Below, piece after piece: positions 13,516 to 24,966 of a stretch of 64,000 bases of DNA (positions within the stretch are counted from its first letter, which is position 1; every line of letters begins with the position of its first letter). Under the pieces are notes generated by a model. The model was not told the origin of the DNA. It was given only the letters and a program-made list of their open reading frames with translations, and made no database searches. Made by a program: the position numbers and the translations under genes. Origin of the DNA: Venturia oleaginea. Lineage: Eukaryota; Ascomycota; Dothideomycetes; Venturiales; Venturiaceae. The stretch is taken from positions 1,922,001 to 1,986,000 of the forward strand of contig JABMLP010000002.1 of the NCBI GenBank assembly GCA_013176395.1, written 5' to 3'.

Positions 13516-16014
13516 ATGGCACCTCCATCTGCATCTCTACCTCCAAATCCATGTCTTGTAGCCATCCTCCTGGTCACCAAAAACCGTGCTGGCACACGTC
13601 TTGTATTCCATTATCCTCCAAAGCCTTCGTCCGCCCCATCGTCCAAGAAGCGCGACCCGAATTGGTACGGTACAGATGATTCCGACAGTGTAGACTCCGA
13701 CTGGAGCTCGGGGTCCGATCTGGGAGCACGTTCTGACGACGATGAGGGCAGCAGAAGTAGCAAGGCGGGGAGCAAAGGCAGCAACAAGACCAGCGCAACT
13801 CGAGGCAGTGGCAAGCACGAAGCGGGCGGTTCTTTAAGAAGCTCCAAGGCAAGGTCTGCTCCGGGTGGAGCAAGAGAAGAGCTCGATGAACGTGTTTTGG
13901 AAGACGATGTTGTGAGCCATGGAGACGGTGGAAGTCACGACGACACGGTTGATGGCAAATCGAAAGAGCATTCACGAAGCGATTGGGAGCACATTCTGGG
14001 ATTTCCGGCAGATTCATTAAGCACGCTTCTAACTCCTGGCCGTATCTTCAACAGGCGCAAATTTGAGGTCAGCCTTGATCGTCTCGTCTTTGTAGGAGCA
14101 CCGATATTCAAGCGCGAGGATGGCCGATGGGTAAAGAGAAGAAGACGTCAAAAGAAGCGAGACCTTGAAGTTGTGGACGAAGATGAACCAGATGCTGAAG
14201 TAAATGGTCCTGAGCAACATGAACAATCCATCAACTTCTCCCGGACAGCCTCGACTGTAGACCTTCACGAGGTACCAGGATTTGAATCGGGCTATGGCCA
14301 CGCGATAATGTCGGGAGCCGCCTCTGATGTCGGCTCAGAAACGAAAAGTACATCGTCTGCTGGAACCGATGGAGATATGACCATGTTCAATGTAGTTTTT
14401 GTACTGAACCCACCACAGCTGGAACATCATCTTCGGGTGGACGAGATGTACAATTTTGTAGCCAGAAAGCTGGCCTTGCGTCTCAAAGAAAGACAAGCGG
14501 ACACCAATTTTGTGTCTAAAGAAGCTCTTCTCATACAGACGCTCAAAGAAAAGGGCAAGGAGTCACGAGCTCCAATCTCTTCTCTTTGGCAGAAGATAAT
14601 GGCCACATCGGTTTTGGCAACTGCGCTTGCTGAAGTTTATGATAGAATCTCGACCAACCAAATTGCGCATATCAACTTGGGTGCCGGGGCTGAGCCATCA
14701 TTCCAGATCATGCAGGCTGTGTCGACTCAAGTCATCCCGTCCGCGACAGAGCCTCAGATGCCAGGACTTTGGCTAACGACTGCAACGGTAACCGACGACG
14801 ATGACGCTGAAACCGACATGAGTCCCCACTCTGCATTACTACTGCTGGAGGACGACGATAGTCTGTTGAGAGAAGTCGAGGGTGAGGGCGATAGAGCCTC
14901 CGAACTACTTGCGTTCATCATACGACATCTCACACCTACGAAATCTCTTCTAAAGCTGTCGCAAATGCACTCACATGCTGTCAATCTGAATGATGTTCAG
15001 CTCGTCGCTCGTCATCTTATAACCTGGCGTCGTGCTCGAGCTATTCACCCTTTGAGAGGAAGAGATACTTACGTGGTATCGCCCAACGCGAACATGGCTG
15101 CTCTTGGTAAAGCCATACCTGCTTTCGAGAAACTTTTCCCCTCGCCATTGCCATCTTTACCAAAGATACTAAATACTCTTTCCCAATCTCCAAAGCCTTA
15201 TAACCACTGGATGCCAAGTCCTGACCATAAAGAGAAATACATGGAGATTCTCGCATGGCTCATGCGAGGTGGATGGGTGACTCAACTCAGGACTTTTGGC
15301 TGGATAAAGGTCAAGCCAGAAGTCAAGGCCGCAGTCGCGGATAAAATGAATGGAGAGGCAGCAGAGCCAAAAGTCAGCCATGGCGAAAGCGTCGAGACGC
15401 TCAGCGAAGGCGGTACACATACACGAAGCACGTCACGTCAAGTCTTCTTGCGCTCGCCAGAAGCTCGGGTAGTTACCTCTTACTGGAACGGAGGTCTGTC
15501 GCCATACTTTTCGGGATTAGCAAGGCCTCCATCCGATGCCGGAAGTGCTACTAGTATTCGCACGGCTGTTCCTAGTACCATAGCCTCTCTTTCGCCTCTA
15601 CAACGTCCAGAGAGCAGGGCATTTCATCGCGCGTCGCCACTTCACATCAACCAATCAGCCTCACCAAGCAGTGATGAACTGTCCACCAGCAGCAGCCAAA
15701 TCCTTCTCGCTTCTTTCAACGATTTTCGCAATGGTGAACAAGCAGAAATGATGTCCACCGATCCTGCAGATTATGATTCTTCACTCATCCACTCGCCCCA
15801 AAAAGCGAACTCGCTCATAAGTCGCTATATCGAGCACATTGGTGCTGGTTTCACAGATGCGGAGCTCAAAGAACATTGGCCTCTTTTATTAAAGTATTTT
15901 GATGGAAGACATGCTCTCGAGGAAATTCCTGCCCGAGAAGGATTGAAGAAGAAGAGGGTGGAAAGGATTCTCAGGCTTCTGGGCGATTTGCTGGTTACTG
16001 TAAAGCATTGGTAA
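13516..16014 (+). CDS. NPR3: nitrogen permease regulator 3 (SEACIT/GATOR1 subunit)
   Basis: One long exon encodes 832 residues. The first segment (LVAILLVTKNRAGTRLVFHY, about residues 14-33) is the longin-like N-terminus typical of NPR3, and the protein closes with the family's C-terminal helix ending in KHW. NPR3 pairs with NPR2 and, with IML1, forms the GTPase-activating complex that shuts off TORC1 at the vacuole when amino acids or nitrogen run low. A Ser- and Asp-rich disordered insert (about residues 50-150) and a second Ser-rich insert (about 620-740) account for the extra length, as usual in moulds. No intron is needed. It is transcribed away from the Zn2Cys6 regulator. Confidence 0.92.
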   Translation: MAPPSASLPPNPCLVAILLVTKNRAGTRLVFHYPPKPSSAPSSKKRDPNWYGTDDSDSVDSDWSSGSDLGARSDDDEGSRSSKAGSKGSNKTSATRGSGKHEAGGSLRSSKARSAPGGAREELDERVLEDDVVSHGDGGSHDDTVDGKSKEHSRSDWEHILGFPADSLSTLLTPGRIFNRRKFEVSLDRLVFVGAPIFKREDGRWVKRRRRQKKRDLEVVDEDEPDAEVNGPEQHEQSINFSRTASTVDLHEVPGFESGYGHAIMSGAASDVGSETKSTSSAGTDGDMTMFNVVFVLNPPQLEHHLRVDEMYNFVARKLALRLKERQADTNFVSKEALLIQTLKEKGKESRAPISSLWQKIMATSVLATALAEVYDRISTNQIAHINLGAGAEPSFQIMQAVSTQVIPSATEPQMPGLWLTTATVTDDDDAETDMSPHSALLLLEDDDSLLREVEGEGDRASELLAFIIRHLTPTKSLLKLSQMHSHAVNLNDVQLVARHLITWRRARAIHPLRGRDTYVVSPNANMAALGKAIPAFEKLFPSPLPSLPKILNTLSQSPKPYNHWMPSPDHKEKYMEILAWLMRGGWVTQLRTFGWIKVKPEVKAAVADKMNGEAAEPKVSHGESVETLSEGGTHTRSTSRQVFLRSPEARVVTSYWNGGLSPYFSGLARPPSDAGSATSIRTAVPSTIASLSPLQRPESRAFHRASPLHINQSASPSSDELSTSSSQILLASFNDFRNGEQAEMMSTDPADYDSSLIHSPQKANSLISRYIEHIGAGFTDAELKEHWPLLLKYFDGRHALEEIPAREGLKKKRVERILRLLGDLLVTVKHW

Positions 16015-17526
16015 TCTATTTTGGCAGAGAAACTGGTCTCTAATCTAATATCAGAAGGAAGCTCACACAGACCTGATTACGCATAGAAAAACTGGCTTGA
16101 AGGATTGGATCATCAAGAAATAAACGAGCCATGAATGATATTAAGCCGGTCAGTCCGCGACGACTACTGTTCAAGTCCGAGTCATTCCACTTTTTCATCT
16201 TGATATAACGAAATGTCAAAGACTTTTTGTTCTTTTTGGCCTATACCCATTTTACTGCCGTCGTGTTCGGTACAAGTAGCTCAAGGTCGGTGCTATTATC
16301 TCGGATAGGGGTGAAATTGCTGACCTTGATTGATTAGCATCAAACAAAGATACAATTATAAGACACGAAACCCTTTCCCGCCCGACCTGCTACATTTGAA
16401 GCAGTGATTGCTCACAACAATGGAGATTATTCAAAGACCATTTCGCCAATTGAACGCTCGAACACATCGATTTTTCAGCGGCAGGCAAAGGCACACCTTG
16501 CAGTGGTGGGGCGAGGAGTTTGCCTTTACAACGTCAAATTGAATGCAACTCACATCGATTTCGAACTCTTCTTGGCTTGGCGCGGGATCACACCTTACAA
16601 TCTACCTCATGACGATGAAAGCCAGAAGTTCTTGGAACATTATTTTCTCGATGGATGCTGGCCCGTTCTCCGGACCAGTGTTGGGCGGAGACCGGTGCCT
16701 CGTTCGTGGATGCCTTGACGATTTCTCAGCGGGAAGAAGCCTTCAGCATCAAGGATGCCCGAGGCGTAAACACATTGTTGCCAGCTCCAACGATCGGGAA
16801 GAAAGATCGACGCGTAACATCGAGACAGACCAGTCTGTTCTCGTCTATTTCCCTGCCGCTTCCGATATGTTGCGAGATGTGTGCGCGAACGATGGATGTG
16901 GCGATACTATTTTGGCTCCGGCACCTGATCGTGCGGTCCGCAGAACCGCAGTTTTGGACAACATTATCTTTTAGTCTTGTGTAGATTGTAAGCTACTATA
17001 TTTTCAATTCGAAGACTAGACTAATCATAGATGAAAGTTGGCAAGCCGGAATCGACGATGTTTGTGGAAAATCCTAGGAGTAAATGGACATTCTAAGGCA
17101 ATCACGTCTATCTTGCTTTCAAAACATTATAGATAGCACTGTGCAACTGTCAAAATGACCCGGCGCTAACAAAGCAATGATAGATATCAGCTTCTGGTAG
17201 TTGCTTTCAACCTGGAAAACAATAGCAAACCATATCCTCACACTGCGTACCACGGATCTCCACAGGGAAGTCGCTTACAGATCGAGCACATGCACAGTTG
17301 CCACGGAGCTCTATCTGAGTGACGCATCAATACAGACAATCCACAATGACTATGCCACCCATTCCAAGACCTTTCAACCTTGCAGATTTGGAAGGTCCTT
17401 TGCCCATACGAGCCGCCCATCTCTGCGCAGCACAGTAGATATGACGGGAGACTGGAATGAAATCATTGAAAATGATCACCACCTGAAGGTTGCGCTCCCC
17501 AAACAGGTCACAGCACTGGAACCAAT
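16015..17526. other. gene-poor region with overlapping short open frames, no supported gene
   Basis: Between 16404 and 16984 all three + frames hold open stretches of about 100-143 codons, but none shows a known domain, and a coding-like feel in one frame is lost after a short distance. This could be a decayed gene, perhaps the 5' part of the relic that follows. No intron model restores a sensible frame, so nothing is called. Confidence 0.3.
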
Positions 17527-18386
17527 TTGGACGTCTTATTTACCCATTCGGTGACGCTAGCGCAAACTTTCAAAACGCCAGAGGGCTATGGGATCTGGGA
17601 TCCACCGATCAGATTAGATACTGTGGGCGCATTGTCGCCTATCACAATCACTGCTCATGACGGAAATGGTGCGCATGCTACTGCTACCGCTCTCCCTAGT
17701 GTTCTGCCTTCTCCTCCTGATAGTCCCATCATCGATCAAAGTGTGGCTTCGTCGGATTCTGCCGGAAAAACTGGTTCTGCGAAGCCACTGAACCCGCAGG
17801 TTGTTGCCCTGGCTCATCTAGCTCGGCCAATCAAGCAGGGACCAACAACGATCCTTAACATGGAGGCTCACCAGGGCAGCAGAGCCCGGATGAATCGATA
17901 CCAGGCAGTCCTATCAAAGTTTCTCCTATAGCTGTTTTCATGATAGACGGTACGAAAGTCACAGCGTCCGCTTTCACGGAGACTGTCCAACTTGGAGGGC
18001 CTCCGGTAACAATAGCTGGATAGATTGTGCCAATTGGCCCGAGTGGTGACGTGCAATCTGGCGCGCAAACCTTCAATATTCCTGTACCCACATATGTGTT
18101 ACAAGGCAACGGGCGATTGACAGATTCATGGGTTTTAAGCCCTCGTCTGAAGACTACTGGTGTCCGTGGTCCGATAAATCAAATCAACGAAGCCTCATCT
18201 GAATATGTCGGAAGCACTTTGATTACAACGACGGGTGCGCTTGGATCTGCTTCAGCGACTTCGAAAGGCACAAACGGAAAGAAGTCTAAAGCAGGGGGAT
18301 TCGCAAGCTCCAACACCATTATCCCATTTGCTTCGGTGACTATTTTAGTATTACTATCACTGCCCATCTTAGCCAACGTACGGTAA
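17527..18386 (+). pseudogene. relic of a Ser/Thr-rich cell-surface protein with C-terminal membrane or GPI segment
   Basis: The first frame (17527-17931) reads as Ser/Pro/Thr-rich sequence. A second frame, shifted near 17860, continues to 18386. That second frame carries a TETVQLGGPPVTIAG-type repeat typical of fungal wall proteins, a stop codon at about 18022-18024, then a Gly/Ser-rich stretch and a final hydrophobic helix of about 18 residues (TIIPFASVTILVLLSLPIL). This layout resembles GPI-anchored or single-pass surface proteins of moulds. At least one frameshift and one nonsense codon are needed to read it through, so I call it broken. The 5' end is unknown. Confidence 0.4.
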
Positions 18387-19737
18387 GAACATTCTTTGTG
18401 AGGAACTACCATGCAAGAACAACTTTGGTAGCTGAGGAAGAAATCTACACAAGGGAATCATAATATTCCGAACGCGGCTGCAAAGCATAGTCCACCAATC
18501 AACCCCTCTCTTTGCTCTCTCTCGGATTCTACGAACACAGATCTCGAACGTCCTACTTTATTCACATCAAAGATCGATATTGCTAGTGTTTTGCTAAATA
18601 GGAGCGTCTGCGCGGTTGGCATGGAGTTACGGATGGGGACTCTATGTCTATCTGTCTCTACGGCCGAACGAAGGAAAGAAGAGCATGACGACGAGAAAAC
18701 AGTCCTTGGGAAGATAACGCTTAAAAACACATGCGTATTGATCTAATCTTCGCGTCAGAACTTGGTCAATCTCATCGAGGCAGTAGCCCAAGGCGAAGCT
18801 AGACATTCTCAGCTCGGCAGCAGACAAGACAAGAAGAGGAGAAAGAGGCCGTAGACATCCAAGAGAGAGAGAGAGAGAGAGAGAGGATCGATTCGATAAA
18901 CATGCGTTTTGAGCGTTATCTTCCGAAGAGCGTTGGTAGTCTCCTCATTGCTTTTGAAGGCTAACAGAATGGTGCTGGCGGTGCTCAACTTTCTGTGTAC
19001 CATCCTCTCTCGACAAAGGTTGGCACCTATGTTGCAATGTCCGGTAGTCAGAAATTGCCAGGAATCTACTAACATCGATATCAACTTGCGCAACTTGGAA
19101 AGGTCGTAGTCAGGATAGCTGGTCAGAGGATAATTGGTACGTGGATGCTTGGAAACTGCCTCGTCTTCCCGGATGGTATAATACTCAATCTCTTTTTCAC
19201 GGCAATGGCAAAATGTAAAGCATTCAGCGACCCAACTTCGACCCTGGTCATATAATTTCCCGCGATTGAAATATCCTGACTGGGCTCATCTCCTCGTCAT
19301 GAAGGCCCTCGCCGGGACCTCTCCTCGGTCTTTGCCCGACCAAACTAACTTGTTCATTCGATTCATCTGATCATCTTCTGGCCTCGTTACAATTCATGCA
19401 ATAGCCAGGTAAAGCAGGCAGAGTCCAAGTGCAATCCCCAGACCAACCGACCTTTGCATCTTGTGAAATTCCACCTGAGGTTGCATTGGTGTAGCGTGGA
19501 AAAGGACGACTCACTGAAATTGCGGTTTAACGAAAGTAGAAAGTTTCCGCTTAACGTTGTGGATTTGGGAACGTTTTCAGTGATTTGCTCTTCTAAATAT
19601 TGGCAGCACCTCATTGTGGAGATTAGATGTTGGACGCCACATCATGCAGTGCCCAAAGCCTGTGACATGAATGAAGGAAGGGTGATATCTTACATCCATG
19701 GCAAGTGCGAGATCTGGAAGGGTTGTATAGGCAACCA
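18387..19737. other. intergenic with a GA microsatellite
   Basis: No gene is supported. A pure (GA)12 microsatellite lies at 18862-18885. The rest is unremarkable sequence downstream of ORC6. Confidence 0.4.
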
Positions 19738-20939
19738 TCAAGCCCGCGGGCTATCCTTTTCAATCCTATCAATCTGCTTTATGATCTTAGCCTTCCATTG
19801 ACGATAATCTGCTCGTCGATCGTCGCTGAGCCAATCAGTGGCATCTGTCATCATCGTGCCAAATGCTCTCTTGGGCGCTGCCGAACTATTCATCTGGCTC
19901 GTCTTTTGTTTCTCGCGTCTTTTCGAGGCTTTTGTGGCAACAGGACCGCCTTCCTCGTCCTCATCCTCTTCACTATCCTCGCCACCATTTTCTTCTGCTT
20001 CGTGTTCGGAGTTCTGCGCTGGCTGGATGTTCTGATACCATTCCATTTCCAGCCATCCGTTTGTAGCCTCGCGCATGAACGCCTCGATATCCTCGATCAG
20101 CTCGGGTTCATCGGATTCGATGGCAGGGACACTTTTTAAAAGACTTTTGATGGCAGTTTTTCTTAATGTTGCATATTCTTCTGGCGACGGAGGGGCAATC
20201 AAAGCTGAAAAGGTATACATGGCCACGACAGCAATGAGAGCAGGGATTCGTTTAGCCTCGAATGTCAGAGCTGGTGTTGAAGCTTCATTTGTCGCAGGGG
20301 CTGATAGAAGACGCGGTAGTTTTCGCGAGGGCGTCCCTGAACCATTCTCGTTTTCCTTGATGATGTTTAGGATAGTAGATACACCAGTGAAGACATGCGG
20401 TGCTGCAGCAGGTGCCCTCAAAGATTTGCATAAAGTTCGAATAACAGTCATCATCCATGCTGGCTCATCGCTGGACGCTGCAACGGTTCGCTTTGCAGTT
20501 GACCCTGGTGTCCGTGTCTTTGAGAGTGTAGGTCTATTGGGCGTAGCTTTTGCGGAGGTGGTCCGAGACTTCTCGGGCGTTTCTGGCTCTGTGGGATCTG
20601 CTATTCTCTTTGCTGCGAGTACAGTATTGAGGTAGGTGAAGACTTTCTTGTAAGTTCTCGGAGGGCATGGTGGTCGTGGAACAATTGCGGGTAGATGTAG
20701 GGCTTGCTTGAGTCTATTGGGTCAGTATTAGAATAAGGCGAGGAGAGAGGGCACTACCTCTCACAAGCTATGTGAGCACACGCATATCCGCGAGCTATCT
20801 CTTCGTCCTGCTTCAGGGTGCTTGCTTTGCTTCGCGATTGCGCCACGAAGGACACGGCGAGATTGACCAGTTCGGTGGGTAAAGGTAGAGTCATTGAAGG
20901 CAGGAGGCTGATCATGTCGTTCTGCACGGCGCGACTCAT
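19738..20939 (-). CDS. ORC6: origin recognition complex subunit 6
   Basis: Two exons (20939-20758, 20713-19738) encode 385 residues; the 44 bp intron splits an Arg codon and restores the family reading ACAHIACERLKQALHLP. ORC6 is the smallest subunit of the six-protein complex that marks replication origins and helps load the MCM helicase. The N-terminal cyclin-like (TFIIB-type) helices are at about residues 1-100, followed by a Lys/Ser/Thr/Pro-rich linker with several SP/TP sites (possible CDK targets). A second helical domain follows, then an acidic stretch of Glu and Asp and a basic C-terminal tail. I chose the ATG at 20939 because it matches the usual MSRAV-type start; an upstream in-frame codon at 20981 would add 14 residues. 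It is divergent from PRMT5. Confidence 0.85.
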
Positions 20940-21299
20940 TTTGGGCCATTTGTTAGGGGTGCTTGTGAAGTCATGGGACACCCGCTACGATTAGTAGTGA
21001 AGTCCTGGGACATCCGCTACGATTAGTGGCCAGTCCTGTAGTTCTATTCTAGAGGCGGGACCCGCAACGCGAAATCACCTGCTATGCGGACAAAAAAAAG
21101 TTGGGCACAACCAAAACATTCAATTCGGCCTTGCAAACATGACGGGCGACTCCTTTCAATCTTAAGGCTGCCATTTTGAGAACCAGAGCCGACTCTAGCT
21201 TCTCGGTATTTTTTCAGTAATACTTTCTGCATAGTCGGTACTTAAAACAATCGGTCTACAAAGAGGCCGCCCAGGTCTATCTAGGGACCGCAACATCGG
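20940..21299. promoter_or_regulatory. divergent ORC6/PRMT5 promoter with a 32 bp tandem duplication
   Basis: The 360 bp between the two genes must hold both promoters. A 32 bp unit beginning gtgaagtc occurs twice in tandem (20965-20996 and 20997-21028), differing at three positions. It sits 25 bp upstream of the ORC6 start. Confidence 0.5.
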
Positions 21300-23833
21300 A
21301 TGGAGTCTTCTGGTATGAGTGAGGCTCCACCTCTTTGGTTCATTGGCCACCACGATACTGGACGCGTGGATCCTGTCTGCGACGAGGTCCTTCACAGCGC
21401 TCAAGACGCGAATGTAGGTCGAACCAACATACCTCTCAGAGCCAACAGGCTAATTTGGGGACATAGTATGACATGCTTACGAGCCCGTTGACTACTCCCC
21501 TCTTTCAAGCCAGCGTCCAAACCCTCCTCACTCGTTACCAAGCCGAACTCGATGAAGGCTCGCTTCCCGAAGAGATTCCCGTTCCTCTTATACCTGCTTT
21601 CACACCAGCAGACACCCCACTACTGCCTCAGGACTCAATATCCCAGCTTTTGGCTACTACTGCTCCTTGGATGGACCTAGCTTCTCCCGACCCAATTATA
21701 TTCAACATCTCTCGTCAGATCCTCAACTTGGAAATTGCATATGCTGCCTTCTGCGGTCTTCAGAATCTTGTCATTCAAGGACCCACGCTCTATGCATCAG
21801 TCGTGGGTAGTTCCATGCTGACACAGTATGCTCGTGCCATCAAAGAAGCCTTGACCATTGGACCATATGTGCAATTCCACATCCTGCTTCCCATGAGTCC
21901 GTCTCAAGGAAAACCTGCTCGCGTTCAGCCACATCTCTCCGATTTTGCTAGAGTATCAAATGATGAGGATCTATCCGAGAGCACCGATTCCTGGTCTCCA
22001 TGGGAAGCCTGGAATTTGATTAGAAGTGTCTGTAATTACAATGGTAGACTATCCGTGGGTAAGAAAAAACATCCATAAGCAGATATCCTAAGTACGTACT
22101 AATTCCAAATCTTAGCCATCAGTCTTCCGAAGCATCTTCCTTCATCATCCACCCAGTCCAGATGGTGCAGTGAGCCAGTACGGATGCTATTCATTCCGAA
22201 GTTCACCTTTGTACCCAACCGCGTTGGTCAGCCAGTCCTGCCCAAAAGCCACAAAGCTCTGATTACACGTTGTATGCGCTTGCGAACGCCGCCATGGATT
22301 CTGCTGAGCGATGTTGGCGCGATCCCACCCTCAAATCTCTCACTAAGCAGAGCAGACTCGACCCCACCAGCTATCGGTCCTGATGGATGGCCTCTTCCAG
22401 CTGAATCAAAGCCTTCGAAGAGCATTCGAGATGACCCAACTCCACATCTTAGCTATCTCAGATATCTGCAACGCAATCAGCCCCCACGATCTCAGATTGA
22501 AACATTCGGTGCAGGTTATCAGGATTATCTCCAAGCTCCGTTGCAGCCCCTTGCCGACAATCTGGAGTCAATCACATACGAGGTCTTTGAGAAGGATCCA
22601 ATCAAGTACGAGTGGTACGAGCGCGCTATCTACCATGCTCTCAAAGATTGGGATCGACAGGACAAACCAACATCATCTGGCTCAGACGCTGTCGTGATTG
22701 CCGTAGCAGGATCAGGACGTGGACCTTTGGTGACCAGAGCGCTTCGTGCTGCGCAACAAGCCGAAGTTCAAGTCCAGGTCTGGGCTGTGGAGAAGAACCC
22801 CAATGCGTATGTGTTGTTACAAGGCAAGAACATCACAGAATGGAACAAGCAGGTCACCGTCGTCAAGACCGACATGCGAGCCTGGAAAGGCCCATTATTG
22901 CCGGACGGCACTCATGGTCATGTCGATATCATCGTCTCAGAGTTACTCGGCAGCTTTGCTGACAACGAACTATCTCCCGAATGTCTTGATGGCGTTCAAC
23001 ATGTCCTCAATCCAACTAATGGCCTCTCGATACCATCGAGCTATACCGCTCATCTCACACCCATCGCGGCACCAAAGATATATACCGACATTTTGAGTAA
23101 GAGCGGTAATGATCCAAGTGTATTTGAGGTCCCCTATGTTGTCATGCTACATGCTCATGATTTCTTATCGATTACTCCCGAATCCGAGGCAGAACTTGAT
23201 AGCTCGGTTGCGGAGACCAAGAAGGATGCCAGTGTTGAGCCTCAGTCCGACCCCGTTCCTTCTAATACTCCGAATGTACAAATTTGCTGGGAGTTTGAAC
23301 ACCCTGCGCCACCTTCTATTCTAGCACGATCAAGGCTTCGAAGTGGTGGAAGCGCTATGGGAGGATGGGGAGGTGCTCTTGGGGGCGATGGTGCCAACGA
23401 ACACAATGCACGCGCTGTGGTTCTCAATTTCAACTGCAAGAATCGAGGGACTTGCCACGGTCTTGCTGGGTATTTCGAGACTGTGCTTTATGAAGGTGGT
23501 GATGACGAGTCGACTGTGGAGCTTAGTACAAATCCGGTGACGATGGAAGACAAAAGCAAGGACATGATCAGTTGGTTCCCCATCTTTTTTCCGCTCAAGG
23601 TATATCTAAGTCAACATCGTCCGTTGTGTTCAAGATCATCACTCACAACATATTAGGTCCCAGTGTCCTTCCCAGATGATTCTGAACTTCAGATCAGCAT
23701 GTGGAGGCAGACCGATGATCGCAAAGTCTGGTACGAATGGGTGGTCGAGTCGTTCGTCCACGTTGCTGGAAAGCGACTGCGTTTGGGCGTCACTGAGCTT
23801 CATTCGAGCAAAAAGAGCGGCTGCTTGATGTAA
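21300..23833 (+). CDS. PRMT5: type II protein arginine methyltransferase 5 (Skb1/Hsl7 homologue)
   Basis: Four exons (21300-21413, 21467-22058, 22116-23599, 23657-23833) encode 788 residues. All three introns (53, 57, 57 bp) join in frame. PRMT5 makes symmetric dimethylarginine on histones and Sm proteins and, in fungi, also acts in cell-cycle and polarity signalling. The N-terminal TIM-barrel region covers about residues 10-330, including RWCSEPVRMLFIP and the TPPWILLSDVG segment. The SAM-binding motif GSGRG is at residues 434-438. The double-E loop SELLGSFADNELSPE supplies the two catalytic glutamates at about 511 and 520. A Gly-rich loop near 640-660 within the beta-barrel domain is an extra insert. 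The last exon encodes the conserved end of the beta-barrel. ATGs at 21300 and 21315 are both possible starts. Confidence 0.95.
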
Positions 23834-24966
23834 AAACAAGTTCTCGTCGAGTTGATACATGCAGCAGTAGAAAGGATCTAGGCTCAGTGATATTGAAAAG
23901 AATCTCAGCAGACGTGGTAAAAACCCATCGTGAGTAAGTCCACCTCAAAGCATGGCTCCACGGGCTCACTGTTCTAACAACTTCTAGCACGGGTTGAAGC
24001 GGAAAACGAAAACACAGCGTGATCCAGGATTTCAGACGCTCTGACATCGAGCGCATCGTTCTCGCGTGTTTGCTGATCCCTTACCTGGTCCCAGCTCTTT
24101 CAATGCATCCGTAGCTCGGCGCACAGGCACCTAGCAAACCTATTGGAGTAATAGGTGTAGAGAAAGTAAAAAGCACCCTCCCTTTGTCCTATGATCTTAG
24201 TTAAGGACCTGAAGTGCCGAATCGTCTGAGACCCTTGCGCTTGTAGATGAATCGCGCCTAATATTTAATACCCTTCAGACCATCATAGATTGCGCAAGCA
24301 GGAGTCCCCCCTCCGCCAGGTCCCTACTCTCACGATCAGTACGCTTATTTAGCTCCCGTAAATCTCCCACTCTTCCCGCTTCGCAACCGAATCGCCTTCG
24401 AAAATACAGCGTGAACCAGGAGTTCAGGATGCTTTGACATCGACTCTTTTTAGCATTGTGAAGGATATTTAATAGGACCTAGAAATCAACCAGTCATTAC
24501 AGCGACGCATCTCACATCACAGTCAAACGGACCATGTGGACTCTCTTGCAATTGCAAATAAATGGTGCAGTTATAGTTTTTCTAGAATGCTAGGCAAGGG
24601 TTCCAAGCAAGTTTCATCTAAGTCCGAAGCAGAGAATCTTCACACATGGAACACAGATCAACCGTGCACGGCCTTGACAACCACTCGATGGGACGATACA
24701 GGGCTAAAACAATATTATCCCTCCTCTTCTTCACAATACAAAGAGCTCAAGTTTAATATACGCGATACAGGGCACAGAAGATTTGCTTTGTAGATCTTTC
24801 AAGCTTTAGTAGTCAATGCTCCATGTATGAAGTGGCTTCGTCGTGGTTTTGAAAATGCTGGAAGCTTTCCGTCCGCTGTATTTACAACTTTCATACTCCC
24901 CTCTTGTCTGCAAGCTGTAGTCGAGGTGCTGAAAGAGTGGTTTTACGGCCACATAGGTCAATCAAA
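23834..24966. other. intergenic with a diverged direct repeat
   Basis: No gene is supported. A stretch of about 44 bp near 24008-24051 (cgaaaacacagcgtgatcca...) recurs near 24402-24445 with several C-to-T differences. These may be two remnants of one repeat. The last 200 bases hold the promoter of the second SET-domain gene. Confidence 0.4.

Noticed and set aside
16404..16984. A gene in the overlapping open frames
   Set aside because: Three frames overlap with no domain, no consistent splice model and no clear coding bias.
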